This document shows, in pieces, positions 9,567-18,092 of a stretch of DNA of 64,000 nucleotides (positions are counted from its first letter, which is position 1; every line of letters begins with the position of its first letter). This DNA is from a virus. The stretch lies in IMG/VR virus record IMGVR_UViG_3300035188_001035, positions 28,963 through 92,962 of that record. One strand, 5' to 3'. The translations under genes were made by a program, and so were the position numbers. The notes below the pieces were generated by a model. The model was not told where the DNA came from. It did not search any database and saw only the letters and a list, made by a program, of their open reading frames with translations.

Positions 9567-10193
9567 ATGGAACCTATTAAAATTATCAATATAGAATGCG
9601 TAAGTAGTAATGCTCCGTGTTATACTATCACTATATCAGCTGCTAATTTTATTCCTGGATATTATATTGAGACTAGTTTAGACAATGGAGGAACATGGAC
9701 AACACAACAATTATTAACATCTTCAATAACTACTACCGATATATGTTTCGAAGAACCACTAGAATCTGCTGTCTTGATCAGATTAGCATATGTAGGATGT
9801 ATGGAAACTATACCTCCAACGCCAACACCATCACCAACACCAACAGAAACTCCAACACCTACCCCGACACCTACTCCCACTGAGACTCCTACTCCAACGC
9901 CGTCACCAACACCGAGTCCGACACCTAGTCCAACGCCAAGTCCTACTCCATCGCCAACACCAAGTCCGACTCCAAGTCCGACTCCATCACCCACGCCAAG
10001 TCCGACTCCATCACCCACGCCAAGTCCTACTCCATCGCCAACACCAAGTCCGACTCCAAGTCCTACTCCGAGTCCAACGCCGTCGCCAACACCTAGCCCG
10101 ACACCATCGCCAACTCCTAGTCCAACGCCGTCGCCAACACCGAGTCCAATGCCATCACCAACACCGAATCCGACGCCGTCACCAACCCCATAA
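9567..10193 (+). CDS. Short SPTP-tailed protein with small beta domain
   Basis: The 208-residue product has an N-terminal domain of about 80 residues with regular beta strands ([32 protein letters not shown]), like the immunoglobulin- or fibronectin-like modules on phage fibres. This is followed by TETPTPTP spacers and 24 SPTP-type units, of which two are altered (SPMP and NPTP). It follows the 1062-residue gene by 22 bases. It may be a second, smaller display of the same glycan-bearing rod, or a decoration fibre. No catalytic residues are visible. Confidence 0.65.
   Translation: MEPIKIINIECVSSNAPCYTITISAANFIPGYYIETSLDNGGTWTTQQLLTSSITTTDICFEEPLESAVLIRLAYVGCMETIPPTPTPSPTPTETPTPTPTPTPTETPTPTPSPTPSPTPSPTPSPTPSPTPSPTPSPTPSPTPSPTPSPTPSPTPSPTPSPTPSPTPSPTPSPTPSPTPSPTPSPTPSPTPSPMPSPTPNPTPSPTP
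9903..10190 (+). repeat. SPTP-coding repeat array, 24 units
   Basis: The array is 288 bases, 24 units of 12. It is in direct orientation with the array ending at 9541 and shares long near-identical blocks with it, such as the segment reading agtccgactccaagtcc. Recombination between the two arrays would delete or fuse the gene start at 9567. Confidence 0.85.
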
Positions 10194-10232
10194 TTACTAT
10201 ATCTCTATATAATCAAAGGACTTAAATTCATT

Positions 10233-11492
10233 ATGGAAACAATATTTATTCAAATAGCATCATACAGGGATCCTGAATTAGTACCAACTATTAATGATCT
10301 GATAGATAAAGCAGCAAATCCTAACAATCTAAGATTCGGCATAGCGTGGCAAAATAATAAAAAAAATGATGCTTGGGATAATATAGATTTATTTAAAAAT
10401 GATAAACGATTTAGAATTATAGATATAGATTATAAACAATCTCAGGGAGTATGTTGGGCCAGAAATAAAGTACAACAGTTATATAATAATGAAAAGTATA
10501 CACTACAAATAGATAGTCATCATAGGTTTATAAAAGATTGGGACATTTTATTGATAGACATGGTCAAAAATTTGCAAAATGATGGTTATAACAAACCATT
10601 GATCACCACATACTTGCCTAGTTATAATCCAAAAAATGACCCAAGTGATAGAGTTATGGTTCCTTGGAAAATGAATTTTGATAGATTCATACCAGAAGGG
10701 GCCGTTTTCTTTTTACCAGCACCATTTGACAATAATGATGATATTACTAAACCTATACCATCCAGATTTTATAGCGCACACTTTGCGTTTACATTAGGTG
10801 ATTTTGTTAAAGAAGTACAACACGACCCTAATTATTATTTTCATGGTGAAGAAATAAGTATAGCAGTAAGAGCATTTACACACGGATATGATCTTTTTCA
10901 TCCTAATATTGTTGTGGCTTGGCACGAATATACTAGAAAAGACAGAACCAAACAGTGGGATGATGATAAAACTTGGCATGTAAGAAACCAATTAAGCCAT
11001 TTAAGAAATAGAAAATTATTTGGAATGGATAATGAAAAACAAGATATTGATTTTGAAAAATATGGTTTTGGCAATATTAGAAGTTTAACAGATTATGAGA
11101 AGTATAGTGGGCTATCGTTTAAATCAAGATCCATTACAGATGATGTGATTTATCATAAAAATCCTAATTTGAATAATATAGATATTCCTGATAAAGATTT
11201 TCAAGAATCATTACAACACATTTTTAAATATTGTATAAATTTACCATCAGATAAAATTAATGAAAATGATTATGATTTTTGGGTGGTTGCTTTTCATGAT
11301 GCTGAAGATAGAACAGTATATAGAAAAGATAGTGATAAAGAAGAAATAAAAAATACAGTTTCTAACGGGCGACCGACCTTCTATAATATATGGAGAGAAT
11401 TTCATGTTTCCGAAATGCCAAAAAAATGGGTGGTATGGCCGCACTCACTATCTAAAGGCTGGTGCGAAAAAATAGAAGGTTCAATAATATGA
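10233..11492 (+). CDS. GT60-like polypeptide GlcNAc-transferase
   Basis: Residues 1-270 match the GT60 / 'Glycosyltransferase (GlcNAc)' family closely. It starts with IFIQIASYRDPELVPTI, then LRFGIAWQ, then GVCWARN and the metal-binding motif QIDSHHRF, with D94-S-H96. Known members are Dictyostelium Gnt1, which puts GlcNAc on a Skp1 hydroxyproline, and trypanosome enzymes that put alpha-GlcNAc on Thr of mucins. All use UDP-GlcNAc. The extra C-terminal 150 residues (from about 270) form a separate domain I do not recognise. It is the first gene after the two SPTP-tailed proteins, 39 bases downstream, with a caaaggac ribosome site. Inference: it primes O-glycans on those repeats. Confidence 0.85.
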   Translation: METIFIQIASYRDPELVPTINDLIDKAANPNNLRFGIAWQNNKKNDAWDNIDLFKNDKRFRIIDIDYKQSQGVCWARNKVQQLYNNEKYTLQIDSHHRFIKDWDILLIDMVKNLQNDGYNKPLITTYLPSYNPKNDPSDRVMVPWKMNFDRFIPEGAVFFLPAPFDNNDDITKPIPSRFYSAHFAFTLGDFVKEVQHDPNYYFHGEEISIAVRAFTHGYDLFHPNIVVAWHEYTRKDRTKQWDDDKTWHVRNQLSHLRNRKLFGMDNEKQDIDFEKYGFGNIRSLTDYEKYSGLSFKSRSITDDVIYHKNPNLNNIDIPDKDFQESLQHIFKYCINLPSDKINENDYDFWVVAFHDAEDRTVYRKDSDKEEIKNTVSNGRPTFYNIWREFHVSEMPKKWVVWPHSLSKGWCEKIEGSII

Positions 11493-12319
11493 AAAGGGCA
11501 TTGGTTGGTTTTGTAACAAATATTACAGCTAATTATTCAAAAATAAAAATATGGACTAATAGCTTTAAAAAACATTGTAAAAATGATGCAATATATCTTA
11601 TTGCAGCAAATGCATCAAATGAAGAAATAGACTTATTAATAAAACTAGATATTAATATTCATAATATTATTATTGATGATAATGATTTACAATTTATCAA
11701 CCATAAAAGACTTTACTATACATATGATCTTTTGTCTAAAATTGATATAGAATATATATTAGTTACTGATGTTTTTGATGTTATTTTTCAAAATGATCCA
11801 TTTAAAAAATTAGACTTTAATAAATTTGATTTGTTTCTAACTTTAGAAGGAGTGTTGGTGAGTGAAGAACCTTGGAATTCTGATGTAATAAACAAAATTT
11901 TTCCAGAATACTATCAGTTATGTAGAAATCGAGATGTAATTTGTAGCGGCATTATAGCAGGAAAACGAGACCATCTAATTAATTTATTATCTAGCATGTA
12001 TAATTTGTGTGAAAACTGTTCAAATAATCATAATATAAAAGATCAGGCCGCACTTATAGTTTTGGATACTATCAAACGTATTGATGCACATATTAAATAT
12101 CTATCATTAAAGGATGGTTGGGTCGTGAATTGTGCCGTTGCTGGGCCAACCAATTTTTTTGAATCTTGGGGATTTAAGAATACTATTGAAAAAAGATACC
12201 TAGATATACCAGTATTAAGAAATAATAATATATATATTGGTGATTTACAATATGATATAGTACATCAATTTAATCGTATTTCTGAATGGAATAAGGAGTT
12301 AATAAAAGATTATGAGTAA
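11489..12319 (+). CDS. GT-A-type glycosyltransferase-like protein
   Basis: ATG 11489 overlaps the GT60 stop by 4 bases; the GTG at 11462 lies inside the previous gene and is rejected. The 276-residue protein has a nucleotide-sugar-transferase pattern: an N-terminal strand ALVGFVTNI, the acidic loop YILVTDVFDVIFQND (a DxxD version of the DxD metal site) and a late DQAALIVLDTI helix. This resembles GT-A enzymes that extend glycans. The family could not be fixed; the order of motifs fits nucleotide-diphospho-sugar transferases. Confidence 0.65.
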   Translation: MKRALVGFVTNITANYSKIKIWTNSFKKHCKNDAIYLIAANASNEEIDLLIKLDINIHNIIIDDNDLQFINHKRLYYTYDLLSKIDIEYILVTDVFDVIFQNDPFKKLDFNKFDLFLTLEGVLVSEEPWNSDVINKIFPEYYQLCRNRDVICSGIIAGKRDHLINLLSSMYNLCENCSNNHNIKDQAALIVLDTIKRIDAHIKYLSLKDGWVVNCAVAGPTNFFESWGFKNTIEKRYLDIPVLRNNNIYIGDLQYDIVHQFNRISEWNKELIKDYE

Positions 12320-13064
12320 TGCAATATGCATGTGTACAACATCAGAGACATACTCCCAAAATTTAATAGATTGGAAAAAGAATTTTATTGATGAGAACAC
12401 CTATTTGATTGTAGATAAAACTAAAAATAGTAATTTTAATTCTAATGATTTTATATATACAGAATCTGATATTAGAAAAAATCTTAATTTTAATCATGAT
12501 GTTAGCAAAAAGCACTACTGGAATAGCTATGGCAACAGAAATATTATCTGGTTTTATGCGCATTTTAGAATGATTAATTTCTATTTAACCCATAATGATT
12601 TTGACTATTATTGGTTTTTTGACGATGATGTATATATGGATAATTGGCAAAAATTTATTGATACTACAAATAATTATGATTATGATTTTATGTCATATTT
12701 TTGTTTTAAAAAGAATAATGTAAAATCTACAGAAAATATACCATATATCGATCACAACACAACTTCTGGACAACTGTGGTTTGAAAGATTTCCTGGTCAT
12801 AATGACATACTACCAAAAACAAATGAATATTTTGGGTCTTTTTTTCCAACGGTCAGGTACTCTAATAAAGCGATGAGAAAATTGATTGAAATTAATAGTT
12901 TAGGATATTTTGGTTATTCTGAGGGTTTTGTTCCAACAGTATTAAATATGTATAATTTTTCACTCAAATCTATTATCAATCCTGATAATTCATCAGATAT
13001 GTTCGATATTAACGATATAAATATTTTACATAAAAATATAAGGATTACATGGCAATGGATATAA
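12312..13064 (+). CDS. GT-A-type glycosyltransferase-like protein with DDD motif
   Basis: This is a 250-residue protein with a central YYWFFDDDVYMDNWQKF segment, a strong candidate for the DxD metal/UDP-sugar site. A conserved-looking FFPTVRYSNKAMRKLI follows, a position where many GT-A enzymes bind acceptor. It overlaps the previous gene by 8 bases and the next by 16. The family is not identified. The dense packing with GT60 and the methyltransferase fusion supports a shared glycan pathway. Confidence 0.65.
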   Translation: MSNAICMCTTSETYSQNLIDWKKNFIDENTYLIVDKTKNSNFNSNDFIYTESDIRKNLNFNHDVSKKHYWNSYGNRNIIWFYAHFRMINFYLTHNDFDYYWFFDDDVYMDNWQKFIDTTNNYDYDFMSYFCFKKNNVKSTENIPYIDHNTTSGQLWFERFPGHNDILPKTNEYFGSFFPTVRYSNKAMRKLIEINSLGYFGYSEGFVPTVLNMYNFSLKSIINPDNSSDMFDINDINILHKNIRITWQWI

Positions 13065-14425
13065 AAAAGCCAATATTAGTTACAGCTATTTATGATATAG
13101 GTAGAGATAATTGGGAATCATATAATCTATCATACAACAATTATTTAGCATGGATGCGCAATACTCTCTCATTAGATAGTTATATTGTAATTTATACAGA
13201 ACGGAAATTTTTGTCTAAAATAGAGGAAATGCGTAAGGAATTCGATCCTACACTAGATAAAACAGTTATTATAACAACACCAATTGAGGAGTTGGATGCG
13301 TATAAACTGTACTATACTAAACTTTGTGATTTAATGTTCAGTAAAGAATTCAAAGATAAAATACATACTAAAGTTCCAGAGATGACCAAACCCCTATATA
13401 ATGTCATCATGTTCAATAAAATATTTTTTCTAAAAAAAGCTAAAGAATTTTTTAATGGAGATTTTTATATTTGGGTAGATGCTGGTGGTCTAAGAGAGAA
13501 TATATCCAATTATAATAATCAAAGATGGCCATGTTTGAATAAAATCAACGAACTAGATAACTCAAAAATAACATTTTTTAGCCATAGTCAAACTATAATG
13601 ATTAGGAATCAAGATATCGAAAATCATGCGTTGTCTCAACAAAGATACATACAAGGAACAGCTTTTTTGATTCCGGTAAATTTGATAGATGAATTATTAG
13701 ATAATTTTAATCAAACTATTAATGAATCTCTGGAACATCAATATATAGGAAGTGACGAAAAAATATTCGATATAACTTATTGCAAAAATAAAACCAAATA
13801 TAGTTTAATTAAGTGTGATTGGAGGACTTACTTTAATATATTCAAAGACGATGGACTAAAACTTTTCGATAAAGACGGAAATAGACCTTCAAAAATATTT
13901 CTAGATCTAGGATCTCATCAATTACAAGGATTAAAAAAATATATTGATAAATTATATATAGATAATAGCTGGGAAATACATTGTTTTGAACCGAATTCTA
14001 TGGTTAAAACAGAAGAGTTTATTGAAGCGATTAAAGAATTGTCTATTCAATTTCATAAAAAAGCAGTATGGATAAGAAATGGAAGAACTATTTTTAATCA
14101 ACACGGAGAAAAAGGAGAAGGGCAAGGTTCTTTATTGGAAGAAACTGAAGGTGGAAAAGCGTATGGAGATTTTTATGCAGAAGAGGTAGTGGACTGTGTT
14201 GATTTGCTAGACTTTATAAAAAAATTAGATCCTAAAAAAGATATTTATATCAAAATGGATATAGAATGGTCAGAATATAAAGTTCTTAATAAATTATTAT
14301 CTGATTGGCCTAAAAATATCAAAAAGATATGGATTGAATGGCATGGATCTAATAGCAATAAAGAGAATATAAAGACTCTAGAGGATGCTATTAAAAATTT
14401 AGGAACAGATCTAGAGGTAATTTAA
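13049..14425 (+). CDS. HtrL/YibB-like glycosyltransferase fused to FkbM methyltransferase
   Basis: Two domains are joined in 458 residues. Residues 7-270 resemble the HtrL_YibB family: it begins ILVTAIYDIGRDNW, has NVIMFNKIFFL, then DFYIWVDAGGLR and later IGSDEKIFD. Residues 280-458 resemble FkbM methyltransferases: IFLDLGSHQLQG is the SAM-binding loop, followed by EIHCFEPN, VDCVDLLDFI and YIKMDIEWSEYKVL. FkbM enzymes O-methylate sugars or other hydroxyls. A fused transferase/methyltransferase would add a sugar and cap it. ATG 13049 has an aagga site; ATG 13055 is an equal alternative. The stop lies only 5 bases from the end of the convergent gene. Confidence 0.75.
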   Translation: MAMDIKKPILVTAIYDIGRDNWESYNLSYNNYLAWMRNTLSLDSYIVIYTERKFLSKIEEMRKEFDPTLDKTVIITTPIEELDAYKLYYTKLCDLMFSKEFKDKIHTKVPEMTKPLYNVIMFNKIFFLKKAKEFFNGDFYIWVDAGGLRENISNYNNQRWPCLNKINELDNSKITFFSHSQTIMIRNQDIENHALSQQRYIQGTAFLIPVNLIDELLDNFNQTINESLEHQYIGSDEKIFDITYCKNKTKYSLIKCDWRTYFNIFKDDGLKLFDKDGNRPSKIFLDLGSHQLQGLKKYIDKLYIDNSWEIHCFEPNSMVKTEEFIEAIKELSIQFHKKAVWIRNGRTIFNQHGEKGEGQGSLLEETEGGKAYGDFYAEEVVDCVDLLDFIKKLDPKKDIYIKMDIEWSEYKVLNKLLSDWPKNIKKIWIEWHGSNSNKENIKTLEDAIKNLGTDLEVI

Positions 14426-14430
14426 TCAAT

Positions 14431-15141
14431 CTATTTTTGTGCATATTCTGATCTAGGATATCTTTTAGTATAGTGATCTATCTTTGAATGATGCATACAA
14501 TACGGATTTGCAAAACCTTTATTTAAAGCGTTCAAAAGCCAAAACTCTCCAAAAATTCTAAATTCGATAGGCTGTAGTTGAGAATCTTTTCTTATATAAC
14601 AACCATATACATCATTAAAACTTCTAATTTTTTTAATATAAGAATTTGATGCCCACCAAAAATTACCAGAAAAATGTGGATGTTTATGACCGTCTTGTAT
14701 AGACTGAAGATTAACTCCACAAGCATCATAATTTTTTAAATATTTTGTTGATTCGTCCCATAATTCTATCAAGAAATATTCCATTAAGTCTATCCAATCC
14801 TGTATATTATCTTTTTCATTTTCTTTTGAGTGTGCTCTCCACACTCCTTTACTATGTAAATATAAAATATTATCTTCGTCTGAAAATTCCTTACATTTAT
14901 TCCATAAAAAATCTAATGTGTGTCCTTCCGTACTTTCATTATTTGAATTAAATGATAGATGAATTTTATTATCGTCTTTTAGAAGTGAAATGATAGAATC
15001 ATCAATATGTTTACCTATCATATTAATATATATTGTATTAATAGAATCATAAAGTCCATAATTTTTAATTTTATGCATGGTTTTTTGGAATCTATCAAAG
15101 TAGTCATTTATACAAAACATATGATAAAAGATATAGTTCAT
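14431..15141 (-). CDS. Glycosyltransferase-like protein
   Basis: The 236-residue protein carries NILYLHSKGVWR and HFSGNFWWASNSYIKKI, followed by EFWLLNAL. These motifs recur in GT-A-like enzymes of phages, algal viruses and rhamnan-synthesis proteins ('YLHxKG...GNFWWA'). It is the last gene of a four-gene minus-strand set and stops 5 bases from the convergent methyltransferase fusion, with no terminator hairpin that I can see. Donor and acceptor are unknown. Confidence 0.65.
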   Translation of the reverse strand: MNYIFYHMFCINDYFDRFQKTMHKIKNYGLYDSINTIYINMIGKHIDDSIISLLKDDNKIHLSFNSNNESTEGHTLDFLWNKCKEFSDEDNILYLHSKGVWRAHSKENEKDNIQDWIDLMEYFLIELWDESTKYLKNYDACGVNLQSIQDGHKHPHFSGNFWWASNSYIKKIRSFNDVYGCYIRKDSQLQPIEFRIFGEFWLLNALNKGFANPYCMHHSKIDHYTKRYPRSEYAQK

Positions 15142-15150
15142 AATATAGTT

Positions 15151-15828
15151 TTAGTTTTTAAAAAAGTTGTACGCTAAATAATCTTCTATCTCATTCTGAT
15201 TTCCTATATCGAAATGATGATCTCCTAATCTACCATCATCGATTCTATTATATTTTTTAACTTGAAATTCTTCCCTAGTTTTAGAATAATAGTGATTTAA
15301 TTGAGCAATATCTGTTGGTACATCTAGATAAGGACAATTAGGGCGATGAACTTGCATACTAGGGGTGTTTTTATCGATTCTTACTATAGATTTTCCAATA
15401 ATATCAGGATTAATACCTCTTTTTGTAAATCTTTGTAAAACACTATAATTATTATTTTCAACTTTATCCAAACCATTATTACCAAAATAAAACCATCTAA
15501 AACAAAACGCAGCATATTCTTTATAGTTTTTTAAAAAATCTTTTATATTTTTATGATTTTTTAGAACTAAAAATTCATCAATATCAAAAAAAGCAGCATA
15601 TTCATATTCTGATTTATAATCGTCAATAAATTTATTATAACTATAAATTTGTCTATCTCCTCTATCTTCATCAAATTCTATTTTAATTAAATTAGGATGA
15701 TTAAATTTTGTGCGCCAATTATTTTGATAAAGAAATATATTATCGAATCCTAATTTAATATGATATTCTACCCATTCTTGAATATAATAATCTTCATTTT
15801 TAGCTATACAAACACACGCTGTTTTCAT
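15151..15828 (-). CDS. GT92-like glycosyltransferase
   Basis: I place the start at 15828 (MKTACVCIAKNED), two bases after the upstream stop; the longer frame from 15918 runs through the upstream gene. The 225 residues follow the GT92 / Glyco_tranf_2_4 pattern: ACVCIAKNEDYYIQEWVEYH, GFDNIFLYQNN and YAAFFDIDEFLVL, the last being the DxD-type site. Known GT92 members include galactosyltransferases acting on protein-linked glycans and bacterial relatives of unknown specificity. It probably extends a glycan begun by another enzyme of the island. Confidence 0.75.
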   Translation of the reverse strand: MKTACVCIAKNEDYYIQEWVEYHIKLGFDNIFLYQNNWRTKFNHPNLIKIEFDEDRGDRQIYSYNKFIDDYKSEYEYAAFFDIDEFLVLKNHKNIKDFLKNYKEYAAFCFRWFYFGNNGLDKVENNNYSVLQRFTKRGINPDIIGKSIVRIDKNTPSMQVHRPNCPYLDVPTDIAQLNHYYSKTREEFQVKKYNRIDDGRLGDHHFDIGNQNEIEDYLAYNFFKN

Positions 15829-15830
15829 AT

Positions 15831-16487
15831 TTATTTGCACCAGTTTGTTGATCTGTTTCCACTCATGTACGATTCGTACTCTCCAGGCATCAACTGATTT
15901 TTCCAATCTTTGTACCAAGGAAGATGTTTAGAAGTATATGGTCCAGCTAATCTTATATATGGCCAATTAGTTGTATAGTTATTATTAATCAAACAAAAAG
16001 TGGTATCTATATCAGCCCAATACATTTCTATCTCTTCATGTATGACCTTATTTTGCCAAAATTTACTTTCCCATTGTTTTATAGTTTGATTTTCATATTT
16101 AACATCTTCTCGCAGATTATCACCAGAAATATCTAAAGCAACCCCTACTTTTCTAATTTTATATTTTTCAGAAGTTTCATACATTATTTGTATTGTTTTT
16201 TTATCTACAGCATCAGATATTTCAATATCAGGATCTGTCAATAGGAAAATGGGTCCAACTATTTTTTTAATTGATTCTAATTCATACACCCTATGTCCAT
16301 GATTCTCCGATAGTCTAATAATGTTTAGTTTAGAATTATCCAAAAAATTTACCATTGGACCGTATGTACTATTATTATCAACAATGAATATATTATTAGT
16401 TATATTAATAAGTCTTTCACAAATTTTTTTAACATATGTATAATTATTATATGCTATAATTAAGCATGGTATGTTTTCTGTATTCAT
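15831..16487 (-). CDS. GT2-like glycosyltransferase
   Basis: This 218-residue protein begins IPCLIIAYNNYTYVKKICERL and continues IFIVDNNST, the classic GT2 start. Then comes IFLLTDPDIEI, where the DPD is the metal/nucleotide-sugar site. It is shorter than most GT2 enzymes and has only one transferase domain and no membrane helices, so it is probably cytosolic. The start overlaps the stop of the upstream DUF3431-like gene by 4 bases. Confidence 0.75.
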   Translation of the reverse strand: MNTENIPCLIIAYNNYTYVKKICERLINITNNIFIVDNNSTYGPMVNFLDNSKLNIIRLSENHGHRVYELESIKKIVGPIFLLTDPDIEISDAVDKKTIQIMYETSEKYKIRKVGVALDISGDNLREDVKYENQTIKQWESKFWQNKVIHEEIEMYWADIDTTFCLINNNYTTNWPYIRLAGPYTSKHLPWYKDWKNQLMPGEYESYMSGNRSTNWCK

Positions 16488-17035
16488 ATTAATTCTTCAT
16501 TAAAATTTAGAATAGTTGGCCATAAATATTCTACCATATAATTGGTCTCGTTTTTGACTTCATATGTAGGTAATAAGCTTTTGATTTTTTCATACTGATC
16601 AATATCTCTTTTTTTTATTAAATTTCTAGAAACAATACATTGAGCTGAATTAATAAACTTTATTGGTAATTTATAAGCAATATCGTGTTTTTTACATAAA
16701 TTTATTGTTCTATCAAGAACTTCGCCACCTCTTTCGTATACTCTTCCCAATGGTACAAATTCTTTATCGAAGTTAAAATTATTAACAATATTTAAAAAAG
16801 AGGCACAGTGGAAAAAAGGATTATCTTGACTAAAACAAACATAATCTGGTAAATCATAATAATTATCTATTATATAACTTAAATAAGCTATAGTGTCAAA
16901 ACCTACATTTGGTAAATCAATGTGGTATTTTCCATTATTAATAGGATTTTTATTATAAACAATGTATTCATGTTTTAATTCATTTATCCATGTAAGATTT
17001 TGTTCATAATGACAGATGATAATTTTCATTTTCAT
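16484..17035 (-). CDS. DUF3431-like protein, probable glycosyltransferase
   Basis: The 183 residues include GFDTIAYLSYIIDNYYDLPDYVCFSQDNPFFH, a pattern I associate with DUF3431 proteins ('Y-L-x-Y-I-I-x-N-Y-x-x-L-P-D'), which often sit in sugar clusters. A second start six bases on (17029) is possible. It is the first glycosyltransferase gene after the SPTP-tailed gene at 17060 on the same strand. A TATAAT-like stretch lies close upstream at 17035-17045, but it is too near the start to call a promoter. Confidence 0.6.
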   Translation of the reverse strand: MKMKIIICHYEQNLTWINELKHEYIVYNKNPINNGKYHIDLPNVGFDTIAYLSYIIDNYYDLPDYVCFSQDNPFFHCASFLNIVNNFNFDKEFVPLGRVYERGGEVLDRTINLCKKHDIAYKLPIKFINSAQCIVSRNLIKKRDIDQYEKIKSLLPTYEVKNETNYMVEYLWPTILNFNEELI

Positions 17036-17059
17036 ATTATTATACCTATATTGTGATGA

Positions 17060-18073
17060 TTATATAATAGGGGTCTCGGTTGGTGTCGGGCTTGGCGTTG
17101 GAGTCGGAGATGGTGTTGGGCTAGGCGTCGGACTCGGTGTTGGTGACGGCGTTGGACTTGGAGTCGGGCTTGGTGTTGGTGATGGCGTTGGACTTGGAGT
17201 CGGGCTTGGTGTTGGTGATGGCGTTGGACTTGGAGTCGGGCTTGGTGTTGGTGATGGCGTTGGACTTGGAGTCGGGCTTGGCGTTGGAGTCGGAGATGGT
17301 GTTGGGCTAGGCGTAGGACTCGGTGTCGGCGATGGCGTTGGACTTGGCGTTGGAGTCTCGGTCGGTGTTGGACTTGGAGTAGGACTCGGCGTCGGGCTAG
17401 GCATTGGAGACGGTGTTGGACAATTAAGGCTATTGAAAAACTCCATATTAGAATAACAAGCAATAGTTGGCGTTGGTGTAGGAGTAGGAGTTGGTGGAGG
17501 TAATGTTGGTGTACACGCAATTGTAACACAAGGAGTTGGTGTAGGATTATACAAATGACACGCAACATCTATCCAAATTAATCCACCTTTTTCGCAACAG
17601 TTAGATTCTTCTGAAAATCCTTCATACTGAGTATGACCGAGGAACTGAATAGTCCCGCAATACTGCGAATTATAATTTGGTATTTGTTCTATAGGCATAC
17701 TAAAATATCTATAATTACAATCAGTATCTAGGGTTGGTGGCATAATAGCCCCGGAACATAAGCTTAGAGACTCCCAATACATTCCTCGGCCAGATCCATG
17801 CACCAAAACCTGAGGAACTCCCTCACTAAAATTTGGTATTTGTTTTATATCGTGGTTGAAAAATCGTTGACAAGATTGTGCTCCACCAAGAGTTCCAGAA
17901 CTACAAGCATCTTCTGTTTCACCATTAATACTCATCCATCTTAAACCATCAGCAGTATCATAGGAATGAGTTAATATTTGCTCTTTATTAGCGTTGAATC
18001 CTGATAATTGTTCCATAGGTACATTGAAATACCTGTGAATTCTACACCACTTTGGGTCTTGATATGCACACAT
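17060..18073 (-). CDS. Third SPTP-tailed Cys-rich protein with three internal repeats
   Basis: The 337-residue protein has three tandem N-terminal repeats of about 50 residues, starting [26 protein letters not shown] and [13 protein letters not shown], each with a cysteine-containing loop and a G-x-x-W strand. A cysteine-rich Pro/Thr spacer follows, then about 27 SPTP-type units interrupted by TETPTP, ending TETPII. It lies at the end of the virion gene run, 20 bases after the hub-like gene, which supports a virion location for this protein family. The repeats may be small receptor- or glycan-binding modules. Function inferred only from layout. Confidence 0.65.
   Translation of the reverse strand: MCAYQDPKWCRIHRYFNVPMEQLSGFNANKEQILTHSYDTADGLRWMSINGETEDACSSGTLGGAQSCQRFFNHDIKQIPNFSEGVPQVLVHGSGRGMYWESLSLCSGAIMPPTLDTDCNYRYFSMPIEQIPNYNSQYCGTIQFLGHTQYEGFSEESNCCEKGGLIWIDVACHLYNPTPTPCVTIACTPTLPPPTPTPTPTPTIACYSNMEFFNSLNCPTPSPMPSPTPSPTPSPTPTETPTPSPTPSPTPSPTPSPTPSPTPTPSPTPSPTPSPTPSPTPSPTPSPTPSPTPSPTPSPTPSPTPSPTPSPTPSPTPSPTPSPTPTPSPTPTETPII
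17063..17419 (-). repeat. SPTP-coding repeat array with exact 36-base tandem block
   Basis: This array is inverted relative to those at 9050-9541 and 9903-10190. A 36-base block (three SPTP units) starting ggcgttggacttggagtc recurs at 17148, 17184, 17220 and 17256. The first three copies are identical and the fourth diverges near its end. It shares stretches of about 35 near-identical bases with the plus-strand arrays, for example the block at 9500. Confidence 0.85.
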
Positions 18074-18092
18074 TAGTATTTACCTATCATTA

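Noticed and set aside
13049-14425. Possible two separate genes, transferase and methyltransferase
   Set aside because: The frame is continuous with no internal start preceded by a ribosome site, and the linker near residue 275 is short, so a fusion is the simpler reading.
17148-17292. 36-base tandem repeats reminiscent of CRISPR repeats
   Set aside because: The copies are directly adjacent with no spacers, and they encode SPTP units in frame.
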